Assembly (NCBI GenBank): GCA_934149245.1
Contig: CAKPER010000035.1
Coordinates: 1 to 12,393 of the forward strand
From: an uncultured Bacilli bacterium
Lineage (GTDB): Bacteria > Bacillota_I > Bacilli_A > RF39 > UBA660
DNA length: 12,393 bases
Direction: 5' to 3'
Positions 1-6,574 of the stretch are shown here, in pieces. Every line of letters starts with the position of its first letter. Positions within the stretch are counted from its first letter, which is position 1. The notes under the pieces are model-generated. The model worked only from the letters and a program-made list of their open reading frames with translations. It had not been told where the DNA came from and did no database searches. A program made the translations under genes and the position numbers.

Positions 1-1
1 T

Positions 2-253
2 ATTTTGAAATTAGTCAAAGATATGGAGATAGATGCTATCGAAGGAAATTACATATACGTTGATAGAAATAATCAAAGAATAGACGAGTGTGCAGAATGG
101 TGCAAATTTGCTAGAGAAAATAATTTAATTTGTACTATTGGTTCTGATTTTCATAATGATGATGGAATTAGACCTATTATAGGACTTGGAAATGATAAGA
201 TAACTTTAAGTAATGAAGATATAGAGAAAATTTTAAATTATTTATTAGGTTAA
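2..253 (+). CDS. PHP-domain metal-dependent phosphoesterase, C-terminal end (5' truncated by window edge)
   Basis: The reading frame is open to the left edge, so only the last 84 codons are present and the true start lies outside the window. The motif GSDFH (bases 140-154) is the hallmark of the last metal-binding motif of PHP (polymerase and histidinol phosphatase) domains, where the Asp and His help bind the catalytic metals. The preceding segment, an Ile-Glu-Gly strand end followed by a helix with EWCKFARENNL, fits the last beta-alpha unit of the PHP barrel. After the motif comes a glycine-rich IGLG, as in TrpH/YciV-type proteins that hydrolyse nucleotide or RNA 5' ends. I assign the family from GSDFH plus its surroundings; the exact substrate cannot be read from the fragment. 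It ends in TAA, and no clear terminator follows within the next 100 bases. Confidence 0.72.
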   Translation: MLKLVKDMEIDAIEGNYIYVDRNNQRIDECAEWCKFARENNLICTIGSDFHNDDGIRPIIGLGNDKITLSNEDIEKILNYLLG

Positions 254-636
254 CATGTTAATAAGACTTAATAATAAAAACAATGTAAAATATACTATAA
301 TACAATTATGTAAAAGTAGCAACTAGAAGTAAAGAAAAGCAATTTAAAGCTTTATTACCTAGCTTAAAAAAGTATTTTTGTATATTGGGATAAAAGAACT
401 ATTTTTTATTGCTCTTTGCTCTAATCTTTGCCTTAAAATTATAATTGTTTCCTAGAATTATATTTTATCATTAAAAATTTCAAAGTCATTTACTAAGATA
501 ACAAAAAGTGTTAGAATAGATGGCAAAACTTTTTTAATAAGTTTATTGTCTCTATACTTGATTAATATAGATCAAACCATTCTTTATCAATTAAAATCTA
601 AAAATGAATAACTTTAAAATGTTTTAGGAGGAAAAA
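254..636. other. Gene-free 383-base gap upstream of the sigma-like gene
   Basis: No open frame of useful length with a ribosome binding site is present on either strand; all frames are broken by frequent TAA/TAG. It contains a weak candidate promoter at 416-445 and a short AAGCT/AGCTT inverted repeat (347-351 and 361-365) without a T-run, so no convincing terminator for the upstream gene. The right end carries the strong ribosome binding site TAGGAGG (625-631) for the gene at 637. The rest may be a long 5' leader; no known riboswitch was recognised. Confidence 0.6.
416..445 (+). promoter_or_regulatory. Weak candidate promoter for the sigma-like gene
   Basis: A perfect -10 box TATAAT lies at 440-445, with TTGCTC (416-421) 18 bases upstream as a half-matching -35 box. 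It would give a leader of about 185 bases before the start codon at 637. In DNA this AT-rich, TATAAT appears by chance (another is at 296-301 without a -35 partner), so this is a weak call. No better sigma-A-type promoter is visible in the gap. Confidence 0.28.
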
Positions 637-3600
637 ATGAAATTAAATTGCGAAAAAATCAAAGAATTAGACTCAAAAGATATTCTACAAATAATCCTAC
701 CTATAGTAGATAATATTTATAAAAAAGTAGAATATATAGAAATACCAAAAGATGAATTTTATGCCTTAGTAATTGATAATATTATGGATTCTAAAATTAC
801 ATATAATGGTACTATTTCATACGAAAAATATATTAAAAATAAAATAGATTTATCATTATCTTTCCAAATAAAGAAGTATCTTCTTATTCCAGAAAAATCT
901 TATATAATTATAAATAATTATATAAATACTTATCTAAGTTTAGGACTTACAATTAATGATTCAATTCAAGAGATAAAAAAATTAGATAATTTTTTTGAAA
1001 AATATGATTATATTCCAGATCCAGATATGTTATTAAAAATAACTAAAAATAATCAAAAATTTTCCAGGATGATTCAATTAATTATAGGTGAAAATACAAA
1101 CCAAGTTGAAATTGACCATTTAGCAAAACTTTCTGATGATAATACATTAATACTAGTGGTTGAAATTTATTGTATGTTAAATAATATTGAATTTAAAGAA
1201 TCAGAAATGGATTCTGAAATAACTCTACCAAAAGATGAGCCTGAAGTAACAAGTAGTTTAAAAATATATTTACAAGAGATAAATAAAAGGCCATTGCTTT
1301 CTTTGAAAGAAGAACAAGAGCTAGCTAAACAAATTTCAGAGGGCAATGAAGAAGCAAAAAATATATTTATTGAAAGTAATTTAAGATTGGTTGTTAGTGT
1401 AGCAAAAAAATATATTGGTAGAGGCTTATCTTTTCTGGATTTGATTCAAGAAGGAAACATTGGTTTAATGACGGCTGTAAATAAATATGATTTAAGTAAA
1501 GGAGTTAAATTTTCATCTTATGCTGTATGGTGGATACGTCAATCAATTCAACGAGCCGTAGAGGATAAAGGAAGAAATATCAGAATACCAAGTTATATGA
1601 GTAGGGAAATTAGTAAATATAAAAAGGCAGTATCTACTCTAGAATTAAAATTAAATAGAGAACCAACCGTAAATGAGATAGCTAGTGAAATGAATATATC
1701 AATTACTGAGGCAACAAAATTAAAAAAAATTCAAATTGATACAGTAAGCATAAACAAATTGGTTGGTGATGAAGAGGATAATGAACTAGAAGATTTTATT
1801 TCATCTACTGAAGAAACACTTGAAGAAAAAGTAATTACTAGTACTATGCAAGAGAAAGTTAGAGAATTATTAGAAAAAGAATTAACTTCCAAAGAAGCAG
1901 ATGTATTGATATTAAGATTTGGCCTTAATGATGGAAAGCCTTTATCATTAAGAGAAATTGGGGAAAGACTTAATATTTCTCCAGAAGGAGTTAGAAAAAA
2001 TGAAACAAGAGCTTTAATGAAATTAAGAAAGTCAGATTCTATAAAAACATTTGTAGAGTATATGGATGTACCATTTGAAGCATTAGAACAATTAGATAAT
2101 TTTAGAAAACTGTATAAAGAAACAGGAGATACAACTAAAAAATTTTTGAAAAAAAGGAAAAAATCAGATGTTCAAAGGAAGATTAAAACAATATATGACC
2201 ACTTTGAAGATTACTCAAAAGAACAAATAGATACTGTTTTAGAAAATTTATCTGAAGAAGAAAAAGAATTAATAGTAGCAAGATATGGAGAAAATTTAAA
2301 TAATCCAGTACCAGGGGAATTAAATATGAAACAAAGCCAAAAATTTTATCGCCTAATTCCTAAAATAAGAAAAATTTTAAATAGTCAAAATAGTGCTTCA
2401 AAAAAAGAAACTAAAGAAGTTGAATCTGAAAATATTTTAAGTAATCAAGAAACAGCTAATTTAACTAAATCATCTTTAAAAGATAAAAGTGTAATAAAAG
2501 AAGAAAAAAGAGTAGATACGCCAAAAAAACAGCCTCTTAAAATAAAAAGTTTTTATGAATATTTTAATGATTATTCTAAAGAACAAATAAATATCATTTT
2601 AAAAAACTTATCAGAAAAAGAAAAATCATTAATAATAACAATGTATGGAAAAGATTTAAGTAATCCAGTACCAGCTAGATTAAGCTATGAACAAACAATA
2701 GATTTTTGTAAAGTCTTAATTCCCAAAATAAGAGATCTTTTAGATAACCAAAATATAAATATAAAATCAAAGAAAATAAGAAGTATTTATGAGTATTTTA
2801 AGGATTATCCAAAAGAACAAATAGATACTGTTTTAGAAAATTTGTCTGAAGAAGAAAAAGAATTAATAGTAGCAAGATATGGAGAAGATTTAAATAATCC
2901 GGTATCAGGTAAATTAAACAAAGAACAAATAAATAAATTTTATAATATTTTAATCCCAAAAATAAGAAGACTATTAGCAGGACCAAATAAAAGAAGTCAA
3001 AAAAGAAAAACCATTTACGAATATTTTAATGGGTATTCTAAAGAACAAATAGATACTGTTTTAGAAAATTTATCTAAAGAAGATCAAGCTTTATTAAGAG
3101 GAAGATATGGAGAAGATTTAAATAATCCAGTACCAAGCAAACTGAATAAAAAGCAATTAAATAAATTTTATAATAACTTAATTCTTAAAATAAACAAGCT
3201 TTTAGCCAGCCAAAGTAGTACTATAAAAACAAAAGAAAATATTTTAAATAATGAAGAGTCAAATAATTCAACTAAATCATTTTTAAAAGAAGAAAATGAT
3301 AATAATGAAAAAGGAGAACGAATAGATATGACAAAAAGAACAACCAAAAAAATTAGAAGTATTTATGAATATTTTGATAGTTATTCAAAAGAACAAATAG
3401 ATAATGTTTTAAAAAACTTAACTAAAGAAGAACAAGCCTTATTAAGAGCAAGATATGGAGAAGATTTAAATAATCCAGTACCAGGTAAATTAAGTTTAAC
3501 ACAGCAACAAAAATTTTATAGTGGTTTAATAGCAAAAATAAGAAGGCGTTTATCTAAACAGAATACTGAAGTAAGAAAAAATAATGAAAAAATTAAACCA

Positions 3601-3996
3601 GAAGAAAAAGCAATAGTTGAAAATATAGCAGAAAATTGTAACAAACAAGATATTACAAATAAAGAAAATGTTCCTATCAAACAAGATATAAAGGTAATGT
3701 CAGAAGATGATTACACTGAAATGTTAGAATTACTAAGAACGCCAATATTTGAACAAACAATTAATACCTTATCAATTAAAGAATCAGCAATTGTTGCTTT
3801 AAAACTTGGATATATAGATGGAAAGTGTTTCTCTGATGAATATATTGCTGAATTTCTAAAAATAGAAAAAACTGAAATTAAAGAAATTACTAAAAAAGTT
3901 TTACTATTATACAAAGAAAATCTTAATAAATTTGTTGATCATGCAATAGAAACAGTTACAGAGCAGCCTCGAAAACTATCCAAAAAAATAAAATAA
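637..3996 (+). CDS. Giant sigma-70 family protein with five region-4-like repeats and a second C-terminal region-4-like module
   Basis: This 1119-residue protein contains a complete sigma-70 core. Region 1.2 is at about 205-235 (YLQEI..PLLSLKEEQELA). Region 2 is at 240-325, with NLRLVVSVAKKY, DLIQEGNIGLM and the paired Trp W298-W299 used in -10 melting. Region 3 follows, with a region 3.2 finger-like VGDEEDNELEDF (376-387). Region 4 is at about 405-465, with ELTSKEADVLILRFG and a helix-turn-helix ending MKLRK. Housekeeping sigma factors end there; here 650 further residues follow. Five repeats of about 72 residues occupy 515-976, broken by K/E/N-rich linkers, and a second region-4-like fold lies at 1030-1095. 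Residues 1-200 are unrecognised and replace region 1.1. The start is fixed by TAGGAGG six bases upstream. Promoter-contact residues differ from RpoD: Q305 for Thr440 of E. coli sigma70, P449 for Arg584 and K454 for Gln589. It is therefore probably an alternative sigma or sigma-derived regulator. The sigma family is sure; the extension's function is unknown. Confidence 0.9.
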   Translation: MKLNCEKIKELDSKDILQIILPIVDNIYKKVEYIEIPKDEFYALVIDNIMDSKITYNGTISYEKYIKNKIDLSLSFQIKKYLLIPEKSYIIINNYINTYLSLGLTINDSIQEIKKLDNFFEKYDYIPDPDMLLKITKNNQKFSRMIQLIIGENTNQVEIDHLAKLSDDNTLILVVEIYCMLNNIEFKESEMDSEITLPKDEPEVTSSLKIYLQEINKRPLLSLKEEQELAKQISEGNEEAKNIFIESNLRLVVSVAKKYIGRGLSFLDLIQEGNIGLMTAVNKYDLSKGVKFSSYAVWWIRQSIQRAVEDKGRNIRIPSYMSREISKYKKAVSTLELKLNREPTVNEIASEMNISITEATKLKKIQIDTVSINKLVGDEEDNELEDFISSTEETLEEKVITSTMQEKVRELLEKELTSKEADVLILRFGLNDGKPLSLREIGERLNISPEGVRKNETRALMKLRKSDSIKTFVEYMDVPFEALEQLDNFRKLYKETGDTTKKFLKKRKKSDVQRKIKTIYDHFEDYSKEQIDTVLENLSEEEKELIVARYGENLNNPVPGELNMKQSQKFYRLIPKIRKILNSQNSASKKETKEVESENILSNQETANLTKSSLKDKSVIKEEKRVDTPKKQPLKIKSFYEYFNDYSKEQINIILKNLSEKEKSLIITMYGKDLSNPVPARLSYEQTIDFCKVLIPKIRDLLDNQNINIKSKKIRSIYEYFKDYPKEQIDTVLENLSEEEKELIVARYGEDLNNPVSGKLNKEQINKFYNILIPKIRRLLAGPNKRSQKRKTIYEYFNGYSKEQIDTVLENLSKEDQALLRGRYGEDLNNPVPSKLNKKQLNKFYNNLILKINKLLASQSSTIKTKENILNNEESNNSTKSFLKEENDNNEKGERIDMTKRTTKKIRSIYEYFDSYSKEQIDNVLKNLTKEEQALLRARYGEDLNNPVPGKLSLTQQQKFYSGLIAKIRRRLSKQNTEVRKNNEKIKPEEKAIVENIAENCNKQDITNKENVPIKQDIKVMSEDDYTEMLELLRTPIFEQTINTLSIKESAIVALKLGYIDGKCFSDEYIAEFLKIEKTEIKEITKKVLLLYKENLNKFVDHAIETVTEQPRKLSKKIK
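2179..3564 (+). repeat. Five in-frame repeats of ~72 codons inside the sigma-like gene
   Basis: The copies are at 2179-2391, 2539-2754, 2770-2985, 3001-3213 and 3349-3564. The consensus runs: IYEYF-x-[DG]-Y-S-K-E-Q-I-D-x-V-L-x-N-L-S-x-E-E, then L-[IL]-x-x-R-Y-G-E-D-L-N-N-P-V-P, then a K-L-N-x-x-Q stretch, and finally F-Y-x-x-L-I-x-K-I-R-x-L-L. Copies 2, 3 and 4 abut at a 76-78 residue period, while copies 1/2 and 4/5 are separated by longer linkers. At DNA level copies 1 and 3 differ at only two positions over the 87 bases starting at 2221 and 2815. Copies 4 and 5 share an exact 33-base block from AGATATGG to CCAGTACCA. The segment LSxEExxLIxxRYG resembles region 4.1 of the same protein (ELTSKEADVLILRFG). 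Confidence 0.92.
2428..2481 (+). repeat. Linker duplicated with 3235-3288 inside the sigma-like gene
   Basis: The linker after repeat 1 matches the linker after repeat 4 (3235-3288) without gaps, at 46 of 54 bases. The encoded peptides begin ENIL and end with TKS-x-LK in both. A low-complexity linker would not be conserved this way by chance, so the ancestral duplication covered a block of repeat plus linker, not only single repeat units. Confidence 0.8.
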
Positions 3997-4089
3997 TAAA
4001 TGTGATAGTATACTTCTAAATATATTAAACTTAAATATTATTTTCTTTATAGTTTTTAGAAAAAATAACATATTATTAATTAGCAAAAT

Positions 4090-4120
4090 AGAGATTCTTA
4101 CATTTACTAGAATCTCTTTT
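4090..4120 (+). terminator. Rho-independent terminator of the sigma-like gene
   Basis: A perfect 9-bp stem, AGAGATTCT (4090-4098) with AGAATCTCT (4109-4117), encloses a 10-base loop and is followed by TTTT and ACTATTT. It lies 93 bases after the stop codon of the sigma-like gene in the convergent gap. On the minus strand the hairpin is not followed by a good T-run. Confidence 0.75.
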
Positions 4121-4217
4121 ACTATTTAATCTACACCTCTAAAAAACTATTATACTATATATTATAAAACCATATTAAATCTTAACTTAATTTAATTCCC
4201 TTAAAAAATAAATTCAT

Positions 4218-4257
4218 AAAAAAAGCTTAGCTAATTTATAATTTTTTTCTAAGCTTT
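4218..4257 (-). terminator. Rho-independent terminator of the DinG-like gene
   Basis: A 9-bp stem, AAAGCTTAG (4222-4230) with CTAAGCTTT (4249-4257), has an 18-base AT-rich loop. Read on the minus strand, it begins 8 bases after the TAA of the helicase gene and runs into seven consecutive T residues (plus-strand A-run 4218-4224). That orientation and distance assign it to the minus-strand gene. Confidence 0.75.
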
Positions 4258-4264
4258 ATTTCTA

Positions 4265-6319
4265 TTATTTTCTACCTTTAGCAGTATTTAATATTTTCTC
4301 ATCAGCAAACCTAATTACATCATTAATATCCTTAGTACAATTAGTCATTCCAGTTTTATTACAAATTAAATTCTGATATTTAGAAAATCTTGGATCTAGA
4401 CAACTAATTACTCCAGTATCAGTACCACTTCTTATTAAACGACCTGCTGCTTGAGTAAATTTTGTTAGCATACTAGGAATATAAACCTCACTAAATTTTT
4501 CAGTATCTCTAGCATATCTACTAGCCTTATATTGTGATACAGCATCTACAACATCAAATGGTAAATGAGTAATAATTAAATTACTTAAAGATTTACCCTT
4601 AATATCAACGCCTTCCCAGAAAGCACCTGTTGCAAATAAACAAGAATCTGTATCATCTTGAAATTTCTGTTTAATTTCTGTAGCATTATTATTACTCTGA
4701 AGTAATAGTGGAAAATCATAATTTTTACTTGCGAGTATTTTATAACAATCATTCATACACTTTTTAGAAGTAAAGAGAACTAAAGCCTTACCATTAGTAG
4801 CTTTTATTAACTTATCAATCTCTATAGCTAAATCTATGACATAATTATTATAATCATTAGGTACAGAAATATTTGGATTAAAATACATTAAAGTATTATT
4901 TTCATAATCATATGGTGATGGATAGCTAGCTCCTAAAGTAATTGTTTGATATTTATTACCCTCTAAGTTTATTCCGTTCATAAAATAGTTATAACTATTT
5001 TTATTATCTGTTAAAGTACCAGAAGTAAAAATTGTAGGAATTTTTTTATTTAACATACTATTAGCAATACCTAAATTTCTTTTTGGTGTATAATCAATGA
5101 TAATTTTATTATTTTTATAAAACTCTACCCAATAAATATTAATACTATTATTTATTCTAGCCATATCTTTAAATGTAGCCTTGATTTCTGCCAATTTCCT
5201 AACACTATTAGTTCTAATAACAACGCTATACTTTCTCTCATAAAGAGAAATTTCACGAGTTAATTTATCAAGGTCTCTTAAAATGTTTTCTAGAATATCT
5301 CTTATTTTTCTAGTATATGTGAATGGTAGGCGAGAACAATCTGTAATTTCGTCATCAGTCTTCTTATTTTTAGAAAAATTTAAACTAGCATTTCTTCTAA
5401 TAGCAGAGAATAATTGTTCAATCTCTCTTTTTAAGTTTTCAGGATAACTAATTTCTTCTTCTGTCGAAAAAACTTCATTATTACGCTGGTATGTATCTAA
5501 ATTTATGCAAACTCTATTAATAGTTTTTTTAATATCATATAAATCCAAAGTACCTTTATTATGTTCTCTAATATTTCCTTCTAATTGGTGTGCCTCGTCA
5601 ATAACAAACATATCAGCTTTTTCAGTAACACGTCCATCTTCATTAATATCTTTTATGAAATTAGCATGATTAGTAACAATAATATTACTATTAGGTAATT
5701 TATTTTGATGTTTTAGGTAATAGCATCCCTTTGCATAAGAACACTTGCTACATTTACCACGAGATTGCAAATTAACCTCGTTCCATACTACGTTACTAAT
5801 ATCTTTTAAATCTTCTTTATCACTAGAAGATAGTTGTTCCATTCTATCCACTAAATTATTTAAAGCTTCCTTTTTTTCATCAGAAGTATCATCTTTTTCT
5901 TCTAGTCTCTTAATTCTATTTAAACAAGCATAATTATTAATACCTTTAGCAATATTAACTTTTACATCAATTCCTAACATTTCGGAAATTTTATTAATAT
6001 CTCCAATAAGTTGTTCTTGCAAGGCAATACTGGAAGTTGATATAACTACTTTATTAAAAGTATCAACATTATCTAGTGTCTGAAATATAGGAATTAAATA
6101 TCCAAAACTCTTACCAATACCAACACCGGCCTCTACTAGTAATACTCTTTTATCACGAATAGCTTGCATAATATCTATTGCATACTTTTTTTGAGAATCA
6201 CGATAGGTAATGCCATTTATTTTTGTACCCAAATCTTTTTTTGTTTTTCTAAGTTGTTCAAAAAACTGATAAGTTTTCTCCTCAGGTAAATTATATTTAT
6301 CTTCTTTCCAAATACTCAT
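4265..6319 (-). CDS. dinG: DinG/XPD-family Fe-S ATP-dependent DNA helicase
   Basis: This 684-residue protein has the superfamily 2 helicase motifs in the usual DinG order: Walker A GVGIGKS (65-71), VTNHAN (215-220), Walker B DEAH (241-244), SGTL (433-436), GAFWEGVDIKG (565-575) and motif VI QAAGRLIRS (623-631). Four cysteines, C132, C190, C193 and C199, lie between Walker A and DEAH, where XPD, E. coli DinG and YoaA hold a 4Fe-4S cluster. The stretch from about 250 to 410 fits the arch domain. Family members unwind DNA 5' to 3' and remove R-loops and other barriers to replication or repair. There is no N-terminal DEDD exonuclease domain, unlike the DinG of B. subtilis and S. aureus, so it is closer to the E. 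coli type. The start has an upstream AAAAGGGGG (minus strand, 6328-6336) at normal distance, and a strong promoter lies just beyond. It could equally be named a YoaA-like paralogue. Confidence 0.9.
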   Translation of the reverse strand: MSIWKEDKYNLPEEKTYQFFEQLRKTKKDLGTKINGITYRDSQKKYAIDIMQAIRDKRVLLVEAGVGIGKSFGYLIPIFQTLDNVDTFNKVVISTSSIALQEQLIGDINKISEMLGIDVKVNIAKGINNYACLNRIKRLEEKDDTSDEKKEALNNLVDRMEQLSSSDKEDLKDISNVVWNEVNLQSRGKCSKCSYAKGCYYLKHQNKLPNSNIIVTNHANFIKDINEDGRVTEKADMFVIDEAHQLEGNIREHNKGTLDLYDIKKTINRVCINLDTYQRNNEVFSTEEEISYPENLKREIEQLFSAIRRNASLNFSKNKKTDDEITDCSRLPFTYTRKIRDILENILRDLDKLTREISLYERKYSVVIRTNSVRKLAEIKATFKDMARINNSINIYWVEFYKNNKIIIDYTPKRNLGIANSMLNKKIPTIFTSGTLTDNKNSYNYFMNGINLEGNKYQTITLGASYPSPYDYENNTLMYFNPNISVPNDYNNYVIDLAIEIDKLIKATNGKALVLFTSKKCMNDCYKILASKNYDFPLLLQSNNNATEIKQKFQDDTDSCLFATGAFWEGVDIKGKSLSNLIITHLPFDVVDAVSQYKASRYARDTEKFSEVYIPSMLTKFTQAAGRLIRSGTDTGVISCLDPRFSKYQNLICNKTGMTNCTKDINDVIRFADEKILNTAKGRK

Positions 6320-6348
6320 TTTTATTTCCCCCTTTTAATTAAGTAAAT

Positions 6349-6377
6349 ATATTATCACACTTGTTAATCATTGTCAA
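6349..6377 (-). promoter_or_regulatory. dinG: Strong sigma-A-type promoter for the DinG-like gene
   Basis: Read on the minus strand, a perfect -35 TTGACA (6372-6377) is followed after exactly 17 bases by -10 TAATAT (6349-6354), with TG one base before the -10 box (extended -10). The expected RNA start is about 20-25 bases upstream of the ATG at 6319, leaving room for the AAGGGGG ribosome binding site. Confidence 0.82.
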
Positions 6378-6409
6378 TAAGAAAAGTTAATTTAATGTTA
6401 AAAAAGCCT

Positions 6410-6504
6410 GTTTGCTATTTATCTATAAAAATTCTAACTGTAAATTTAGAGTTAAATTATAGTGAGCTTATAATTTATCAATTGTAAGAACAAAAGTTTG
6501 CTAT
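6410..6504. repeat. Direct repeat GTTTGCTAT between the divergent promoters
   Basis: The 9-base word GTTTGCTAT occurs at 6410-6418 and again at 6496-6504, with a related ATCTAT/CTATTG context after each. The second copy ends three bases before the recD2 -35 box. Two copies 86 bases apart in a 255-base control region could be regulator sites, but the words are short and could be chance. Confidence 0.3.
6467..6488. promoter_or_regulatory. Inverted repeat, candidate operator upstream of recD2
   Basis: CTTATAATT (6467-6475) faces AATTGTAAG (6480-6488) across a four-base centre; eight of nine positions are complementary and the ninth is a T/G pair. It sits 19 bases upstream of the recD2 -35 box, between the two divergent promoters. 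It does not match the known Bacillus LexA box (CGAAC-N4-GTTCG). With no T-run it is not a terminator. Confidence 0.35.
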
Positions 6505-6507
6505 CTA

Positions 6508-6536
6508 TTGACTTCTAAAAAACAATTTCTTATAAT
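6508..6536 (+). promoter_or_regulatory. recD2: Strong sigma-A-type promoter for recD2
   Basis: TTGACT (6508-6513) and a perfect TATAAT (6531-6536) are separated by exactly 17 bases. RNA would start near 6543, about 32 bases before the recD2 ATG. Confidence 0.82.
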
Positions 6537-6574
6537 AATTGTAGCAAAATTTTTTATTAGAAAATGGTGGTAAT

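Noticed and set aside
5..253. TTG at base 5 as a true start of an 82-residue protein
   Set aside because: The frame is open to the window edge and the peptide is clearly the tail of a longer PHP domain; there is no ribosome binding site before it.
291..301. TATAAT at 296-301 as a promoter
   Set aside because: No -35 box is found at 15-19 bases upstream, and such words arise by chance in DNA this AT-rich.
347..365. AAGCT/AGCTT hairpin as terminator of the PHP gene
   Set aside because: The stem is only 5 bp and is followed by an A-run rather than a T-run.
2798..2986. 62-residue minus-strand frame inside the sigma-like gene
   Set aside because: It is the antisense of the A-rich repeat region, giving a Leu/Ile-rich peptide with no ribosome binding site.
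2179..3564. CRISPR array
   Set aside because: The repeats are long, in frame, coding and imperfect, with no short conserved unit and unique spacers of constant length.
3711..3914. 67-residue minus-strand frame inside the sigma-like gene
   Set aside because: It is antisense to the conserved second region-4-like module and has no independent support.
5745..5933. 62-residue plus-strand frame inside the DinG-like gene
   Set aside because: It is antisense to the Fe-S region of a well-supported helicase; its Ser/Leu-rich composition is typical of shadow frames.
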